Source: Gammaproteobacteria bacterium (GTDB taxonomy: Bacteria; Pseudomonadota; Gammaproteobacteria; Pseudomonadales; Pseudohongiellaceae). From it: a stretch of 64,000 nucleotides of DNA. The stretch lies in contig JAQWQD010000070.1 in assembly GCA_029244985.1 (NCBI GenBank), forward strand, positions 1 through 64,000. The letters are read 5' to 3'. The notes beneath the pieces are model-generated. The model was not told the DNA's origin. It was given only the letters and a program-made list of their open reading frames with translations, and did no database searches. Below, piece after piece: positions 29,685 through 39,961 of this stretch. The number at the start of each line of letters is the position of its first letter. Positions within the stretch are counted from its first letter, which is position 1. The translations under genes were made by a program, and so were the position numbers.

Positions 29685-32348
29685 ATGCCTAGATCGCTCG
29701 TCATAGTAGAGTCGCCCGCAAAAGCCAAGACTATAAACAAGTACTTAGGTCCTGAATTTGTGGTGAAGTCTAGCGTTGGTCATATACGTGATTTGCCGAC
29801 TAGCGGCAGCGGTAAGCCTATAGATACAAAAGCTCGCGCGGCCGCCGCGGCAGCTACGCGCAAAATGAAGCCGGAAGAAAAAATAGCTTTCAAGAAAAAG
29901 AAGGCTAAACAACAACTTGTAACCAGAATGGGAATAGATCCAGGCAAGGACTGGAAAGCAAACTACCAGATTCTGCCAGGCAAAGAAAAAGTTGTCGCTG
30001 AGTTAAAGAAGCTGGCGAAAGATGCTGAAAATATTTATCTGGCCACGGATTTGGATAGGGAAGGAGAGGCTATTGCTTGGCATTTGAAAGAATCTATAGG
30101 CGGGGACCCAAATCGCTACAAGCGGGTTGTTTTCAATGAAATTACCAAGCGCGCAGTCACTGAAGCTTTTTCAGAACCTGGCGAGGTTGATATGCGCTAT
30201 GTTGAAGCCCAACAGGCAAGACGATTCCTTGATAGGGTAGTGGGCTTCATGGTTTCACCATTATTGTGGGCTAAAGTCGCCAGAGGGTTATCTGCAGGCC
30301 GCGTTCAGTCGGTAGCTGTGCGCTTGGTGGTTGAGCGTGAGCGAGAAATCCGAGCCTTTATACCAGATGAATACTGGGAAGTGTTTGCAAATTTAGTTAC
30401 TCCTGATTCTGCTAAACTGCGTTGTCAGGTTACTAAAGAACAAGACAATAATTTTCGCCCTGACAACAAGTCTGATGCTGATGCAACCTTGGCGATCTTA
30501 AATGCGGCAGAATTTGAAGTTCTAAAGCGCGATGATCGACCAACCTCTTCGAAAGCGAAGCCGCCTCTGATTACATCTACTTTGCAGCAGGCCGCCAGCA
30601 CTAGATTGGGGTTCGGCGTTAAGAAAACGATGATGATGGCCCAGCGCCTCTACGAGGCTGGCTACATTACCTATATGCGTACTGACTCGACGCACTTAAG
30701 TAATGATGCCGTGTCTATGTGCAGGAATTACATTGAGTCTAATTTTGGAAGCCAATACTTACCTGAAGAGCCTAAAAGTTATAGTTCCAAAGAAGGGGCA
30801 CAGGAAGCGCATGAAGCAATCCGTCCCAGTGAGGTAAAAGTAGAGGCCGACAACTTAATGGGTATGGAGCCAGATGCAGTTCGTCTTTACCGTTTAATTT
30901 GGCAGTATTTCGTTGCCTGTCAAATGCCCCCAGCTAAATATTTAAGTAGCAGTATTATTGTTGGTGCAGACAAGTTTTCACTTCGTACAAAAGGTCGGAT
31001 TATGCAGTTCGATGGTTATTTAAAAGTTATGCCATCACAAGAAGAAGACGTAGTACTGCCTCATGTAGAGGTTGGGCAGACCTTGAAATTAGACACGTTA
31101 GAACCTTTCCAAAACTTTACTAAGCCTCCGGCTCGTTTTACTGAAGCAAGTCTAATAAAGGAATTAGAAAAGCGTGAGATTGGTCGACCGTCTACTTACG
31201 CTTCGATTATTTCAACTATTCAGGATCGAGGCTATGTCCGAGTAGAAAGCAAGCGCTTCTACGCCTTGAAAATTGGTGACATCGTCGCCGAAAGACTACA
31301 AGAAAGCTTTACCGATCTAATGGACTATGATTTTACCGCTAAGATGGAAGACTCATTGGATGAAGTGGCTGCAGGTGAGAAAGATTGGAAGAAACTACTT
31401 AATGATTTTTTCGAAGAGTTTACCAGTCAGTTGGCGAAAGCAGAGGCAATTGATGGGGGTATGCGCACTAATGACCCCACAGGAGTAGATATTCCTTGCT
31501 CTGACTGCGGGCTTACTATGCAGATAAGAACAGCATCTACTGGCGTTTTTCTAGGTTGTTCGGGGTATTCTTTACCGAAGAAAGAACAATGTAAACACAC
31601 TATTAACTTGACCCCAGGTGAAGAAGCTATCCGAACGGATACGGCCGAAGAAGCAGAAGCGCAAGAGAATATACTTCTCCGCACGAAGCGTCGGTGCGCA
31701 GCGTGTAATACAGCAATGGACTCTTATCTCATAGATGAAAAACGCAAATTACATGTGTGCGGAAACAACCCAGATTGCTCCGGATATGATGTTGAAAATG
31801 GTGCATTCAAAATTCGTGGTTATGAAGGGCCGGTTATCGAATGTGACAAATGCGGCGCTGACATGCAGCTTAAAACCGGACGATTCGGAAAATACTTTGG
31901 ATGCAGTAATAAGGATTGTCCAAATACGCGTAAGTTATTGCGTAATGGGGAAGCAGCTCCGCCAAAGATGGACCCAGTGCCAATGCCAGAACTCATCTGT
32001 GAGACGGTAGAGGACCATTATATTTTGCGTGATGGAGCATCTGGTTTGTTTTTAGCGGCGAGTAAATTTCCCCGCAATAGAGAAACGCGAGCCCCATTTG
32101 TTGAAGAGTTAATTCCCCATAAGGATAAAATTGACCCAAAATATTTGTTTCTATTCGATGCGCCTACTCAAGATGATAAAGGGAATAAGACTCTGGTTCG
32201 TTACAGTCGGAAAACAAAAGAGCAGTACGTTCAAACTGAAGTAGATAAAAAAGCGACTGGATGGAAAGCTATTTACAAGGATAGTAAATGGGTAATAACC
32301 AAAGCGCCGAGGAAAAAGAAAGTGGCTAAAAAGAAAGCTACAAAATAA
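29685..32348 (+). CDS. topA: DNA topoisomerase I TopA
   Basis: Type IA topoisomerase that relaxes negative supercoils. The TOPRIM domain has [17 protein letters not shown] at the N-terminus and [15 protein letters not shown]. The active-site Tyr330 is in [13 protein letters not shown]. Three C-terminal Cys4 zinc fingers follow (starting CSDCGL, CAACNT and CDKCGA at about residues 605, 665 and 725). The protein ends in a Lys-rich tail for nucleic acid or RNA polymerase contact. Length 887, close to the E. coli enzyme. It is followed by convergent lexA. Confidence 0.97.
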   Translation: MPRSLVIVESPAKAKTINKYLGPEFVVKSSVGHIRDLPTSGSGKPIDTKARAAAAAATRKMKPEEKIAFKKKKAKQQLVTRMGIDPGKDWKANYQILPGKEKVVAELKKLAKDAENIYLATDLDREGEAIAWHLKESIGGDPNRYKRVVFNEITKRAVTEAFSEPGEVDMRYVEAQQARRFLDRVVGFMVSPLLWAKVARGLSAGRVQSVAVRLVVEREREIRAFIPDEYWEVFANLVTPDSAKLRCQVTKEQDNNFRPDNKSDADATLAILNAAEFEVLKRDDRPTSSKAKPPLITSTLQQAASTRLGFGVKKTMMMAQRLYEAGYITYMRTDSTHLSNDAVSMCRNYIESNFGSQYLPEEPKSYSSKEGAQEAHEAIRPSEVKVEADNLMGMEPDAVRLYRLIWQYFVACQMPPAKYLSSSIIVGADKFSLRTKGRIMQFDGYLKVMPSQEEDVVLPHVEVGQTLKLDTLEPFQNFTKPPARFTEASLIKELEKREIGRPSTYASIISTIQDRGYVRVESKRFYALKIGDIVAERLQESFTDLMDYDFTAKMEDSLDEVAAGEKDWKKLLNDFFEEFTSQLAKAEAIDGGMRTNDPTGVDIPCSDCGLTMQIRTASTGVFLGCSGYSLPKKEQCKHTINLTPGEEAIRTDTAEEAEAQENILLRTKRRCAACNTAMDSYLIDEKRKLHVCGNNPDCSGYDVENGAFKIRGYEGPVIECDKCGADMQLKTGRFGKYFGCSNKDCPNTRKLLRNGEAAPPKMDPVPMPELICETVEDHYILRDGASGLFLAASKFPRNRETRAPFVEELIPHKDKIDPKYLFLFDAPTQDDKGNKTLVRYSRKTKEQYVQTEVDKKATGWKAIYKDSKWVITKAPRKKKVAKKKATK

Positions 32349-32449
32349 AGGTAAAGATTACATTTTCTTGTTCGTTCTTGGGTTTGGTAGCCAAAACTAA
32401 TATGTGAACTGTTAGTGAAAACCCTTTCTCATTGATTGCGCTATAGCGA

Positions 32450-33058
32450 TCAAAGGCCTCGGCGAATTACACCGACGCTTATTCCCTCGATTGCAAAATC
32501 ACTACTACGCACATCTACTTCTATAGGTGAGAAATCAGGATTCTCAGCTATTAAATTCACTTTATATTTGCTTCTGCTAGTCTCTAATCTTTTTACAGTA
32601 ACCTCGTCATCAATTCTGGCGACAACTATGTCTCCATTATTGGCATTGTCTACTTTGTGTACCGCGAGCAAATCGTCTTCATAGATTCCTATTCCCACCA
32701 TGCTGGTGCCTTTTACCGTTAATAAGTAATCAGCCTTTGGTGTAAACATATCGGGTGGAATATCACAGTAATCAGCGATAGATTCTGCAGCTAAAATTGG
32801 GCTGCCCGCTGCAACCTGACCAATAATAGGTAGGCCTAGTTGTTCATTAATGGGCAATTTTATACCTCGAGAGGTGCCTGGCATCATTTCAATGGCCCCT
32901 TTTCGAGCGAGGGCCCGGAGATGCTCTTCTGCCGCATTAGGTGACCTAAAGCCCATTTGTTGCGCTATTTCTGAGCGAGTTGGTGGGAATCCTGTTTCTT
33001 GTAAATAGTCTTTGATATAGCCGAGTATTTCTTCCTGCCGGGAAGTTAACTTGTGCAT
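32450..33058 (-). CDS. lexA: SOS repressor LexA
   Basis: Represses DNA-damage genes and self-cleaves when RecA is activated. Counted from ATG 33058 it has 202 residues, the same as E. coli. Residues 1-65 form the winged helix ([25 protein letters not shown]). The cleavage site Ala84-Gly85 (QVAAGSP), nucleophile Ser119 (GTSM) and Lys156 (TVKRL) occupy the E. coli positions. An AGAGGG ribosome site seven bases upstream supports this start over a longer frame. A LexA box overlaps its promoter, so it is autoregulated. Confidence 0.97.
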   Translation of the reverse strand: MHKLTSRQEEILGYIKDYLQETGFPPTRSEIAQQMGFRSPNAAEEHLRALARKGAIEMMPGTSRGIKLPINEQLGLPIIGQVAAGSPILAAESIADYCDIPPDMFTPKADYLLTVKGTSMVGIGIYEDDLLAVHKVDNANNGDIVVARIDDEVTVKRLETSRSKYKVNLIAENPDFSPIEVDVRSSDFAIEGISVGVIRRGL

Positions 33059-33083
33059 CCGAGAACCCTCTGTAAGCAAACAA

Positions 33084-33116
33084 CTGTAATTATATACAGT
33101 TGTCTGTCAATCTCAA
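33084..33116 (-). promoter_or_regulatory. lexA promoter with overlapping LexA (SOS) box
   Basis: CTGTAATTATATACAG at 33084-33099 is a 16-base match to the gammaproteobacterial CTGT-N8-ACAG operator. On the reverse strand the box contains a perfect TATAAT -10 element (33094-33089). A TTGAGA -35 lies 16 bases upstream (33116-33111). LexA bound here would block RNA polymerase directly. Distance to the lexA ATG is about 25 bases. Confidence 0.88.
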
Positions 33117-33718
33117 GATAACTTTAATGATGCCTAGCTAAATAGCTTCTTGAGAGGAAATAGACAATTGGAGAAATTTGCTGCCGGAGATAAAGAATCC
33201 GAAAGTCCTCGCTGAGTTGGATTAGCTAATAAATAGTGTTGGAAAGGCCCTTAGGTATGTTCTCTGACAGGGTGGTTTGATGAGCGTAAACCTATTTCGG
33301 CTTTCAATTTCTATGAGCAAGGCCAATTTTTAGATGAGTCTGCAGCTGCAGGAGAAGACTGTTTCTATCTAGTCGCATTAGGTTGACCAACTTCACTATC
33401 TATCATTCGGTTTTCAGCAGTACTACTAGCTTGCTCTACTGCGTATACTTACATGCAGTCTATCGCTAAAAGTTACAGTTATGAGGTTTTTCATAAACAT
33501 AGCCTTTGCTAAAGGCGTAATAGTTTTTTATAAACACCTGAGAATTCTTCTTTCGATTATTTGTTTTGAGTACATTTTCAAACAAAACATACTATTTGAG
33601 AAAAATTGTGGCAAGCTTACATGTAGAATTAATATTAGAAGCTAAACTATTGTGCGCTTTAAAAATTTATTTTCTCTCATTAAACTTCTGTGATAATCCA
33701 ATTTCTTAATATCAAATA
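33117..33718. other. Intergenic region lexA-nagZ
   Basis: About 600 bases between divergent lexA and nagZ. The right-hand 300 bases are very AT-rich and probably hold the nagZ promoter. The left half contains a 43-codon open frame with protein-like composition (listed separately). In Pseudomonas this place is occupied by psrA; no such gene is visible here. Confidence 0.55.
33255..33386 (+). pseudogene. Possible gene remnant, 43 codons
   Basis: Open frame bounded by TAG at 33252 and TGA at 33384, with no standard start codon at its left end. Its translation contains TGWFDERKPISAFNFYEQGQ and then ESAAAGEDCFYLVALG, which reads like the end of a folded protein rather than random spacer. Frames upstream are closed by several stops, so if real it is a 3' fragment of a lost gene. 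No family recognised. Confidence 0.25.
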
Positions 33719-34756
33719 GTGTCAATGACTAAACAAAATAATCCTCCTGGTGTGCTTATGTTAGATCTGGAAGGAACTTCAATCTCTTCCTTCGAATATG
33801 ATCTCTTGCAAAGGCAAGCTGTGGGCGGATTAATTTTATTCAGCCGTAATTACGACTCACCGCTGCAGCTTAAAGAGTTAATTGCAACAGTGCGCGAGTG
33901 CAGAAAAGGATTGTTAATAGCCGTTGATCAAGAGGGCGGCAGAGTTCAAAGGTTTCGTGAGGGTTTTTTAAACTTGCCAGCTTTGCGATTAATAGGAGAG
34001 GCCGTATCGGAAAATAAAAAGCACGGTTTGGAAGTCGCAAAACAGTGTGGCTGGGCGATGGCAGCGGAAGTGCTCCATTACGGCCTCGATCTCAGTTTTG
34101 CTCCGGTATTAGATTTGCTTACTACAAAAAGTCAAGTTATCGGAGATCGTGCTTTTGCAAATGATGCAGATGCGCTAGTGCTAACTGCATCGGCTTATAT
34201 CGATGGAATGAATGCTGCTGGCATGAAGGCCACGGGTAAACATTTTCCAGGTCATGGAACCGTCGTAGCAGATTCTCATATTGAACTTCCTTGTGATGAT
34301 CGTACTTCTGAAGAAGTGCTAAATAACGATTATCGCGTATTTGCAGAGTTAGCTCCTAAATTGGGTGCTCTTATGCCAGCTCATGTCAGATATCCTGCTG
34401 TCGATGAAAATTGTGCCGGCTATTCAACGCTATGGATTCAAGAAAAAATCAGAGATGAGCTAAAGTTCGAGGGAGTAGTATTTTCAGATGATTTATCCAT
34501 GACTGCGGCGCATGGAGCAGGCGATGCGGTAGATAGAGCTGCCCTCGCGCTTGATGCTGGCTGTGACATGATACTAGTATGCAATGATCGAGCTGCGGCT
34601 TTGAATGTTGCAGATTGGATAGAGTCTTCGGGTATCGAAGGGAATTCAAGAATCTCAGGTATGCGTTCAAAGCCAGCAGCAGAGATTAGTAACTTATACA
34701 ATGAGCCGAAATGGCATGCAGCAAAGGACATGGTTACGTCTTTAACATCGAATTAG
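33719..34756 (+). CDS. nagZ: Beta-N-acetylhexosaminidase NagZ
   Basis: Glycoside hydrolase family 3 enzyme that removes N-acetylglucosamine from anhydro-muropeptides during wall recycling in the cytoplasm. It has GGLILFSRNYDSP, DQEGGRVQRF, the KATGKHFPGHG loop with the His used as acid/base, and the nucleophile Asp in VVFSDDLSM. Length 345. The GTG start is followed two codons later by an ATG at 33725, either of which may be used. It heads a forward group with an MscS channel and a phosphoribosyltransferase. Confidence 0.95.
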   Translation: MSMTKQNNPPGVLMLDLEGTSISSFEYDLLQRQAVGGLILFSRNYDSPLQLKELIATVRECRKGLLIAVDQEGGRVQRFREGFLNLPALRLIGEAVSENKKHGLEVAKQCGWAMAAEVLHYGLDLSFAPVLDLLTTKSQVIGDRAFANDADALVLTASAYIDGMNAAGMKATGKHFPGHGTVVADSHIELPCDDRTSEEVLNNDYRVFAELAPKLGALMPAHVRYPAVDENCAGYSTLWIQEKIRDELKFEGVVFSDDLSMTAAHGAGDAVDRAALALDAGCDMILVCNDRAAALNVADWIESSGIEGNSRISGMRSKPAAEISNLYNEPKWHAAKDMVTSLTSN

Positions 34757-34771
34757 CAAGAGGAAGAAATT

Positions 34772-35875
34772 GTGGATTGGTTATCTCTAGACAATTTGAG
34801 TGATCTTGGTTGGGGCATAGAGGTATTTGCTGTCGTCACTGTTACCCTAATAGTGCGCTACTTAGCGATGCGTATACTTAATATTTTAGAGCGTCATTTG
34901 CAGAAAACTGACAATGTTTGGGATGATGCTTTGTTTGAAGCAGCCCATAAACCATTATCATGGTTTATCCTGATTTTTGGTTTGCTGTGGGCAGTTCGAA
35001 TTAGTACAGGCTACATAGAGTCTGATCTCTTTGCCTCAAGTAATCTTGATTTGGTGGGACAGCTTGCGTTTATCGTTCTTATTATGATTTTTCTTGTGCG
35101 CTTTATTAGTTCTGCTGAAGCGCGCATTCTTGAGAATCTCCAAAGACAGCCAGGCTCAGAGCAAACTCGCTTTGATCCGACGACTCTTCACGCTCTCGCT
35201 AAATTACTACGCCTTTCCACTGTAATTTCAGCTGCACTGGTGGCTATGCCCACTGTAGGCATTGAAATTACGGCTTTACTGGCATTTGGTGGTGTCGGTG
35301 GTTTGGCTGTGGGGTTTGCTGCGCAAGACCTTCTTTCTAATTTCTTTGGAGGGTTGATGATCTATCTCGACCGCCCATTTGCGATAGGTGACTGGATTCG
35401 GTCGCCTGACCGAGACATTGAAGGCACAGTAGAAAGTATAGGTTGGAGGCTAACGGTGGTTAGAACTTTTGACAAAAGACCTTTGTATATACCTAATTCT
35501 GTTTTCACCACCTTAGCTTTAGAAAACCCTTCGCGCATGACGAATAGAAGGATTTACGAAACAATCGGTATTCGTTATCAAGACGCAGACAAGATGGCGT
35601 TAATTGTTGAGGGGATAAAAACAATGTTGCAAAACCATGACGATATTGATTCCTCTCTAACCCTGATTGTGAATTTTAATACTTACGCTGCTTGTTCTCT
35701 GGATTTATTTGTATATACCTTCACTAAAACCACTGATTGGATTCAATTTCATGAAATCAAACAAGATGTCATGCTGAAAATTATTGAGATAGTCCATTTT
35801 CATGAAGCGGACTTTGCATTCCCAACCACTACTCTCGACGGCATTGAAGGACTAGTTCCTGAAATGCGCTCGTGA
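34772..35875 (+). CDS. MscS-family mechanosensitive ion channel
   Basis: Membrane protein of 367 residues with about four to five N-terminal helices. The pore and beta domain follows with GGVGGLAVGFAAQDLLSNFFGG and IYLDRPFAIGDWI, the MscS signature. The C-terminal part is the alpha/beta cytoplasmic cage. It opens under membrane tension to release solutes during osmotic downshock. The GTG start has an AGAGGAAG ribosome site. It lies 16 bases after nagZ. Confidence 0.92.
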   Translation: MDWLSLDNLSDLGWGIEVFAVVTVTLIVRYLAMRILNILERHLQKTDNVWDDALFEAAHKPLSWFILIFGLLWAVRISTGYIESDLFASSNLDLVGQLAFIVLIMIFLVRFISSAEARILENLQRQPGSEQTRFDPTTLHALAKLLRLSTVISAALVAMPTVGIEITALLAFGGVGGLAVGFAAQDLLSNFFGGLMIYLDRPFAIGDWIRSPDRDIEGTVESIGWRLTVVRTFDKRPLYIPNSVFTTLALENPSRMTNRRIYETIGIRYQDADKMALIVEGIKTMLQNHDDIDSSLTLIVNFNTYAACSLDLFVYTFTKTTDWIQFHEIKQDVMLKIIEIVHFHEADFAFPTTTLDGIEGLVPEMRS

Positions 35876-35897
35876 GATTTGCAAAGGTACTTATTAG

Positions 35898-36461
35898 ATG
35901 CAGAACGTAACATCTGCCGGCATGCAAGAAGTCGTAAACCGGGCTGATTGTCTTTATTCGGATACGCAGGTTGGAGCGGCAATAGATAAACTAGCAGAAC
36001 AGATCTCGGCACAGCTGTGCGTCAAAAATCCAATAGTGTTATGTGTCATGAATGGCGGCCTAATACTCTGTGGTAATCTCTTAACACGCCTTAATTTCCC
36101 GTTGCAAATAGACACTATCCAAGTCAGCAGATATCGAAAGAGAACCACTGGGTCCGAATTGCAGTGGAATAGTTACCCAATGCTGGAGCTTAGGGAAAGA
36201 ACAGTATTGATTGTCGATGATATCTTCGATGAAGGCGCTACCATGGAAGCTATTGTAAGGTATTGTAAAGGGGAGGGAGCTGTAGAAGTTTACACTGCCG
36301 TTTTGGTGAACAAGGTTCATGATCGAAAGCTGACAGCAATGAAAACAGATTTTGTAGGCTTGGAAGTTGTAGACCGTTATTTGTTCGGCTACGGTATGGA
36401 TTACAAAGGCTATCTCCGCAATGCTAAAGGTATATTTGCTATTGCAGACGAAGATAAGTGA
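35898..36461 (+). CDS. Hypoxanthine-guanine phosphoribosyltransferase
   Basis: Type I PRTase of 187 residues that salvages hypoxanthine or guanine with PRPP. The PRPP loop VLIVDDIFDEGATM is at about residues 104-117. The N-terminal VMNGGLILCGNLLTRL and C-terminal DRYLFGYGMDYKG blocks fit HGPRT. It follows the MscS gene by 22 bases. In several gammaproteobacteria an equivalent gene sits just after nagZ, so the context agrees. Preference for hypoxanthine or guanine cannot be told. Confidence 0.88.
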   Translation: MQNVTSAGMQEVVNRADCLYSDTQVGAAIDKLAEQISAQLCVKNPIVLCVMNGGLILCGNLLTRLNFPLQIDTIQVSRYRKRTTGSELQWNSYPMLELRERTVLIVDDIFDEGATMEAIVRYCKGEGAVEVYTAVLVNKVHDRKLTAMKTDFVGLEVVDRYLFGYGMDYKGYLRNAKGIFAIADEDK

Positions 36462-36484
36462 TCAGCAATTACAAGTATCTGGTG

Positions 36485-39400
36485 TTAAACCTCAATAAGT
36501 TTTTGAATGCTCGTAAATAGAATAGCGGTTTTGGTTTTTCGATTTTCTAGTTCAGCAAACAAAGATCTGTATCGATATAACTGGGATTCATGCGCTATCT
36601 TCTGCTTAATGATGAAATCTGCTTCCTCTTCGTTAACTGGGATTCCAGTTTTATAGTCAATAATCCAGCGTACACCGTTATTATCAACCAAAGTCCTGTC
36701 AATAATATGCTCGTGGATTTTTCCTTGGGATATTGAAGTGATTGGATATTCACTGTGACACTCTGTGTAATCATGGCTAAATATCCATTTTAGACCATTG
36801 TCATGCAGCAGTTTTTCTAGAGTTCTTTCTATAAAACTTAGCGATTCAGTTAGTTCAAGTTTCGATGTTACTTTATTGCGGAGTAAAAGTTTCCAGTACG
36901 CCTTTTGTGAATCGAGGTTGGATAGAAATATTTCCTTGTCCTTACTATTAGAATAGTCTTCCAAAACTGAGTGAATAAGGCTGCCAATAGCTGCATTTAA
37001 GATTCCTTCCTTTTGTGATGATTCCTGTGTCAGAGTTAAGTCTGTTTCAGCGTTTGGTAGTTGCTGTCGCAACTGGAGGCGTTCTTTTGGCTCGAAGGCG
37101 GGAGAATTGGTGAATCGTGTAATTAGGGTCGGTAAGGGGACACCTAGTCTTGTGGGATTATCTTTAGAGTTGCACTTTGATGCTAGGAGCTCTGCAGAGT
37201 GAACCTGAAGAGAGTTGATCCCCTTATGTGCTTCACTCTGAATTTCCCGCCAAATTCTACTCAATAAGCTACTGGATGGAATTTGTAATTCTTGTTTTTT
37301 ATTTACGCCTACGGCTGCAAATAGTTTTGCTGATTTTTTCGCTCGGGTAATTGCTATGTAAAGTAAGCGAGTGTTTTCCAAGTAAGATTTATACTGCTTC
37401 TCATGGCGCAAGAGAGAGTATAGCTTGTCTTCTTCTTCGCCAGTTTCGGTTAATGCCGCCATGAAGAGCCTAGCTTGTCCTCGACTATTAATTCTTTCAT
37501 GCCATTCAAGGAGAGGGTTGTTATCACTTCTTGTAAGCTTAGCCAAGCCGGGAACTATTATATGATCAAATTCTAATCCCTTGGCTTTATGCATTGTTAG
37601 TAATTGAATTGGGGTGCTTTCGGTGGGTCTTTCATGCTGAATGGAAGGTGGTATAAAAGCGCTAAATACCTGCTCTTGAAACTGAGCAATATTACTTATC
37701 CCGCCAGCGACTTCATGCTCATTAAGTAAATCAAAATAGTGACGAGCACTGGTTATTTCCCGCTCGCTAGCAAGAGTGGCTGCACCGCGTAGAAGGCACC
37801 ATATCGTTTCAATTAGTACTCTTAATGAAATACGATATCTATACTGCATCCCATATCCAATAGCCTCTATAAAGTGCGGAAGTCGCTCCCTGGCATCTTT
37901 TGATAGTGAGACTAGGTGATCCAAATGTTGAAGGGTGTCCCAAACACTTTTCTCGCTAGCTTTTTTTGCAATGACAAGAAGGTCTGAAGTTCGCAGGCCT
38001 AACCAGGGCGCTCGTAAAAGCGCTAGCCAAGAAAGACGATCGGCGGGGTTGAGCAGTGCTTTGGTTAGACTGAGCAAGTCTTCAATAGATTGCAGGGCTT
38101 GCATACGATCGATATCGGTAGATTGCCATTCAATATTGTGCTCAGTAAGAGCAGGGATTATTGCGTTCAGGTGAGCTCGGTTGCGCACCAGTATGGCAAT
38201 AGATTCACTGGGGGCATTATTTTTTAATGTCTTTACGTGATCGATTATTTTTCTTGCTTCTTCAGTATTTGCTATTGATCGATCTTCCTCGTTATAGCAG
38301 ATAATTTCAGTAGTAATTGCGGTTGAGAGATATTCTGATTTTACTGCTTCTGAAGAGGTGTAAGGGACTGCTCCTCTTGATATATTTACCTGTGCCGGAA
38401 AAGCAGTAGAAAAATGTCTGTTAATCCAGTCGACCACGCCAGAGTCGGAGCGAAAATTAGCACTAAGTTGAAGTTTTCGTAAGCTGACTTGTGGAAGGCC
38501 ATGCTTTTGGACATTTAAATAGATGCCTACATTGGCATTCCGAAACCCGTAACAAGACTGCATGGCGTCACCGACTAAAAATAGAGAACGATGATCCCTA
38601 GGCTCCCAGCCACTTGTGATTTGTTGCAGGATTTCGAGTTGTAATTTCGATGTATCCTGAAATTCATCGACGAGAATGTGATTTATCTTATGATCTAGGG
38701 CAAGAGTGATGTCGGTGGGGTTTTCTTCGGTCCCCAAAGAGCTTCTCGCCGCTGCACCAGTTTCTGTGTGGTCAACTTTGCGATATTTTCTGAATGAAAA
38801 TAGTAGCTCGCCACTCAGATGAACGAGTACACGAGTTAGTGCTGTTAAAAAACTCCATTGATTATCGTCTAGAGGAGAGTCTGGTAGAAGTCGAAGAAAA
38901 CTAATTGATTCTAGCAAGTCATCATTGCTGACTAGGCTCTGATTCAATTTGGCAAATTGTTGTTTGTGTAATTTGCAAAGTGCCTGATGATCTGAGTCTG
39001 TCTCATCACCGGTCGGAAATCCGATGTTTTTATTCACTACTCTTCGCCAAGTTCCTTTTTTGGTTGTCAATAGCTCGATAATAATTTGCCAATCAGACAA
39101 GGCATGAAATGTCGACTCGGGTAAGCTGTCAAGAGAAATGAAATTTGGATAATTAGGTGGCTTATTTTGTTGCAAATTCATCACAGAAAAATTGACTAAT
39201 TCTATCAAATCGTCTGAATAGGGTTTTAATGCCTCTCGGGCTTCATCGATTGATTCGACAATTAGTTCGGTCAAGCAGCCTTGCAAGTAATTCTTTGCTT
39301 CGTCACTGCTATTTCCTAGTTCTAAAGTATAAGGGAGCCATTGATCACGGCTTTGAAGCAGGCCAATTAACAATCTTTCAATTCGAGCAATGTCGTTGTC

Positions 39401-39961
39401 CAGTTGACTTAACACTCGTTCGACGTCTGAGCTTAATGCTGAATCACTTTCTAATTGTAAAAGCGTATTGGCAATGGCATCTCTAAAACATAATTCAACA
39501 TCCGTACTTACATTAGGGTTGCCGCCAATTTGACTTAACACTGGCATTCTGTTCGCCAGATAAAAACAAAAACTGTCAATTGTTTGAACTCTTAACCGTG
39601 AAGGATTGTTAAGAAGCTGCCATTTCAGTTCCTGGTCACGACTAAGCACAGCTTTAGCGATTCTTAATCTCAGTACGTCGTAGTTGTTTTTTATAGACGT
39701 ACTGTTGCCAATATGTTCCGCCGCCCACCAAAGGGTGTTGATAATGCGATCTCGCATCTCACTTGCGGCTTTTCGGGTAAAAGTAATAGCAAGAACTTGT
39801 TCTGGCTGCTCGCATACACTCAGCAACCTAAGAAACCTCAATGTGAGTAGGCCTGTTTTGCCAGAGCCAGCGGGTGCTTGGACAATGAAAGACTTTTCAA
39901 TATCCAAGGCCTGATCACGTTCGAGCTGGTCTGCTGGTGTTATGTTTGTTTGTGCTCCCAT
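36485..39961 (-). CDS. AddA-like UvrD-type helicase/exonuclease
   Basis: Large superfamily 1 helicase of 1,158 residues with a C-terminal nuclease. Walker A is APAGSGKT (residues 29-36), followed by VLAITFTRKAASEMRDRI. Walker B is HILVDEFQDTS, then GDAMQSCYGFRNANVGI, ANFRSD and LTMHKAKGLEFDHIIVPGL. The end has a PD-(D/E)xK core with WIIDYKTG. With the gene upstream it forms an AddAB-like enzyme for resecting double-strand breaks, probably in place of RecBCD. The ATG follows directly on the stop of the partner gene, so the two are coupled. Whether recBCD also exists elsewhere is unknown. Confidence 0.9.
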   Translation of the reverse strand: MGAQTNITPADQLERDQALDIEKSFIVQAPAGSGKTGLLTLRFLRLLSVCEQPEQVLAITFTRKAASEMRDRIINTLWWAAEHIGNSTSIKNNYDVLRLRIAKAVLSRDQELKWQLLNNPSRLRVQTIDSFCFYLANRMPVLSQIGGNPNVSTDVELCFRDAIANTLLQLESDSALSSDVERVLSQLDNDIARIERLLIGLLQSRDQWLPYTLELGNSSDEAKNYLQGCLTELIVESIDEAREALKPYSDDLIELVNFSVMNLQQNKPPNYPNFISLDSLPESTFHALSDWQIIIELLTTKKGTWRRVVNKNIGFPTGDETDSDHQALCKLHKQQFAKLNQSLVSNDDLLESISFLRLLPDSPLDDNQWSFLTALTRVLVHLSGELLFSFRKYRKVDHTETGAAARSSLGTEENPTDITLALDHKINHILVDEFQDTSKLQLEILQQITSGWEPRDHRSLFLVGDAMQSCYGFRNANVGIYLNVQKHGLPQVSLRKLQLSANFRSDSGVVDWINRHFSTAFPAQVNISRGAVPYTSSEAVKSEYLSTAITTEIICYNEEDRSIANTEEARKIIDHVKTLKNNAPSESIAILVRNRAHLNAIIPALTEHNIEWQSTDIDRMQALQSIEDLLSLTKALLNPADRLSWLALLRAPWLGLRTSDLLVIAKKASEKSVWDTLQHLDHLVSLSKDARERLPHFIEAIGYGMQYRYRISLRVLIETIWCLLRGAATLASEREITSARHYFDLLNEHEVAGGISNIAQFQEQVFSAFIPPSIQHERPTESTPIQLLTMHKAKGLEFDHIIVPGLAKLTRSDNNPLLEWHERINSRGQARLFMAALTETGEEEDKLYSLLRHEKQYKSYLENTRLLYIAITRAKKSAKLFAAVGVNKKQELQIPSSSLLSRIWREIQSEAHKGINSLQVHSAELLASKCNSKDNPTRLGVPLPTLITRFTNSPAFEPKERLQLRQQLPNAETDLTLTQESSQKEGILNAAIGSLIHSVLEDYSNSKDKEIFLSNLDSQKAYWKLLLRNKVTSKLELTESLSFIERTLEKLLHDNGLKWIFSHDYTECHSEYPITSISQGKIHEHIIDRTLVDNNGVRWIIDYKTGIPVNEEEADFIIKQKIAHESQLYRYRSLFAELENRKTKTAILFTSIQKLIEV

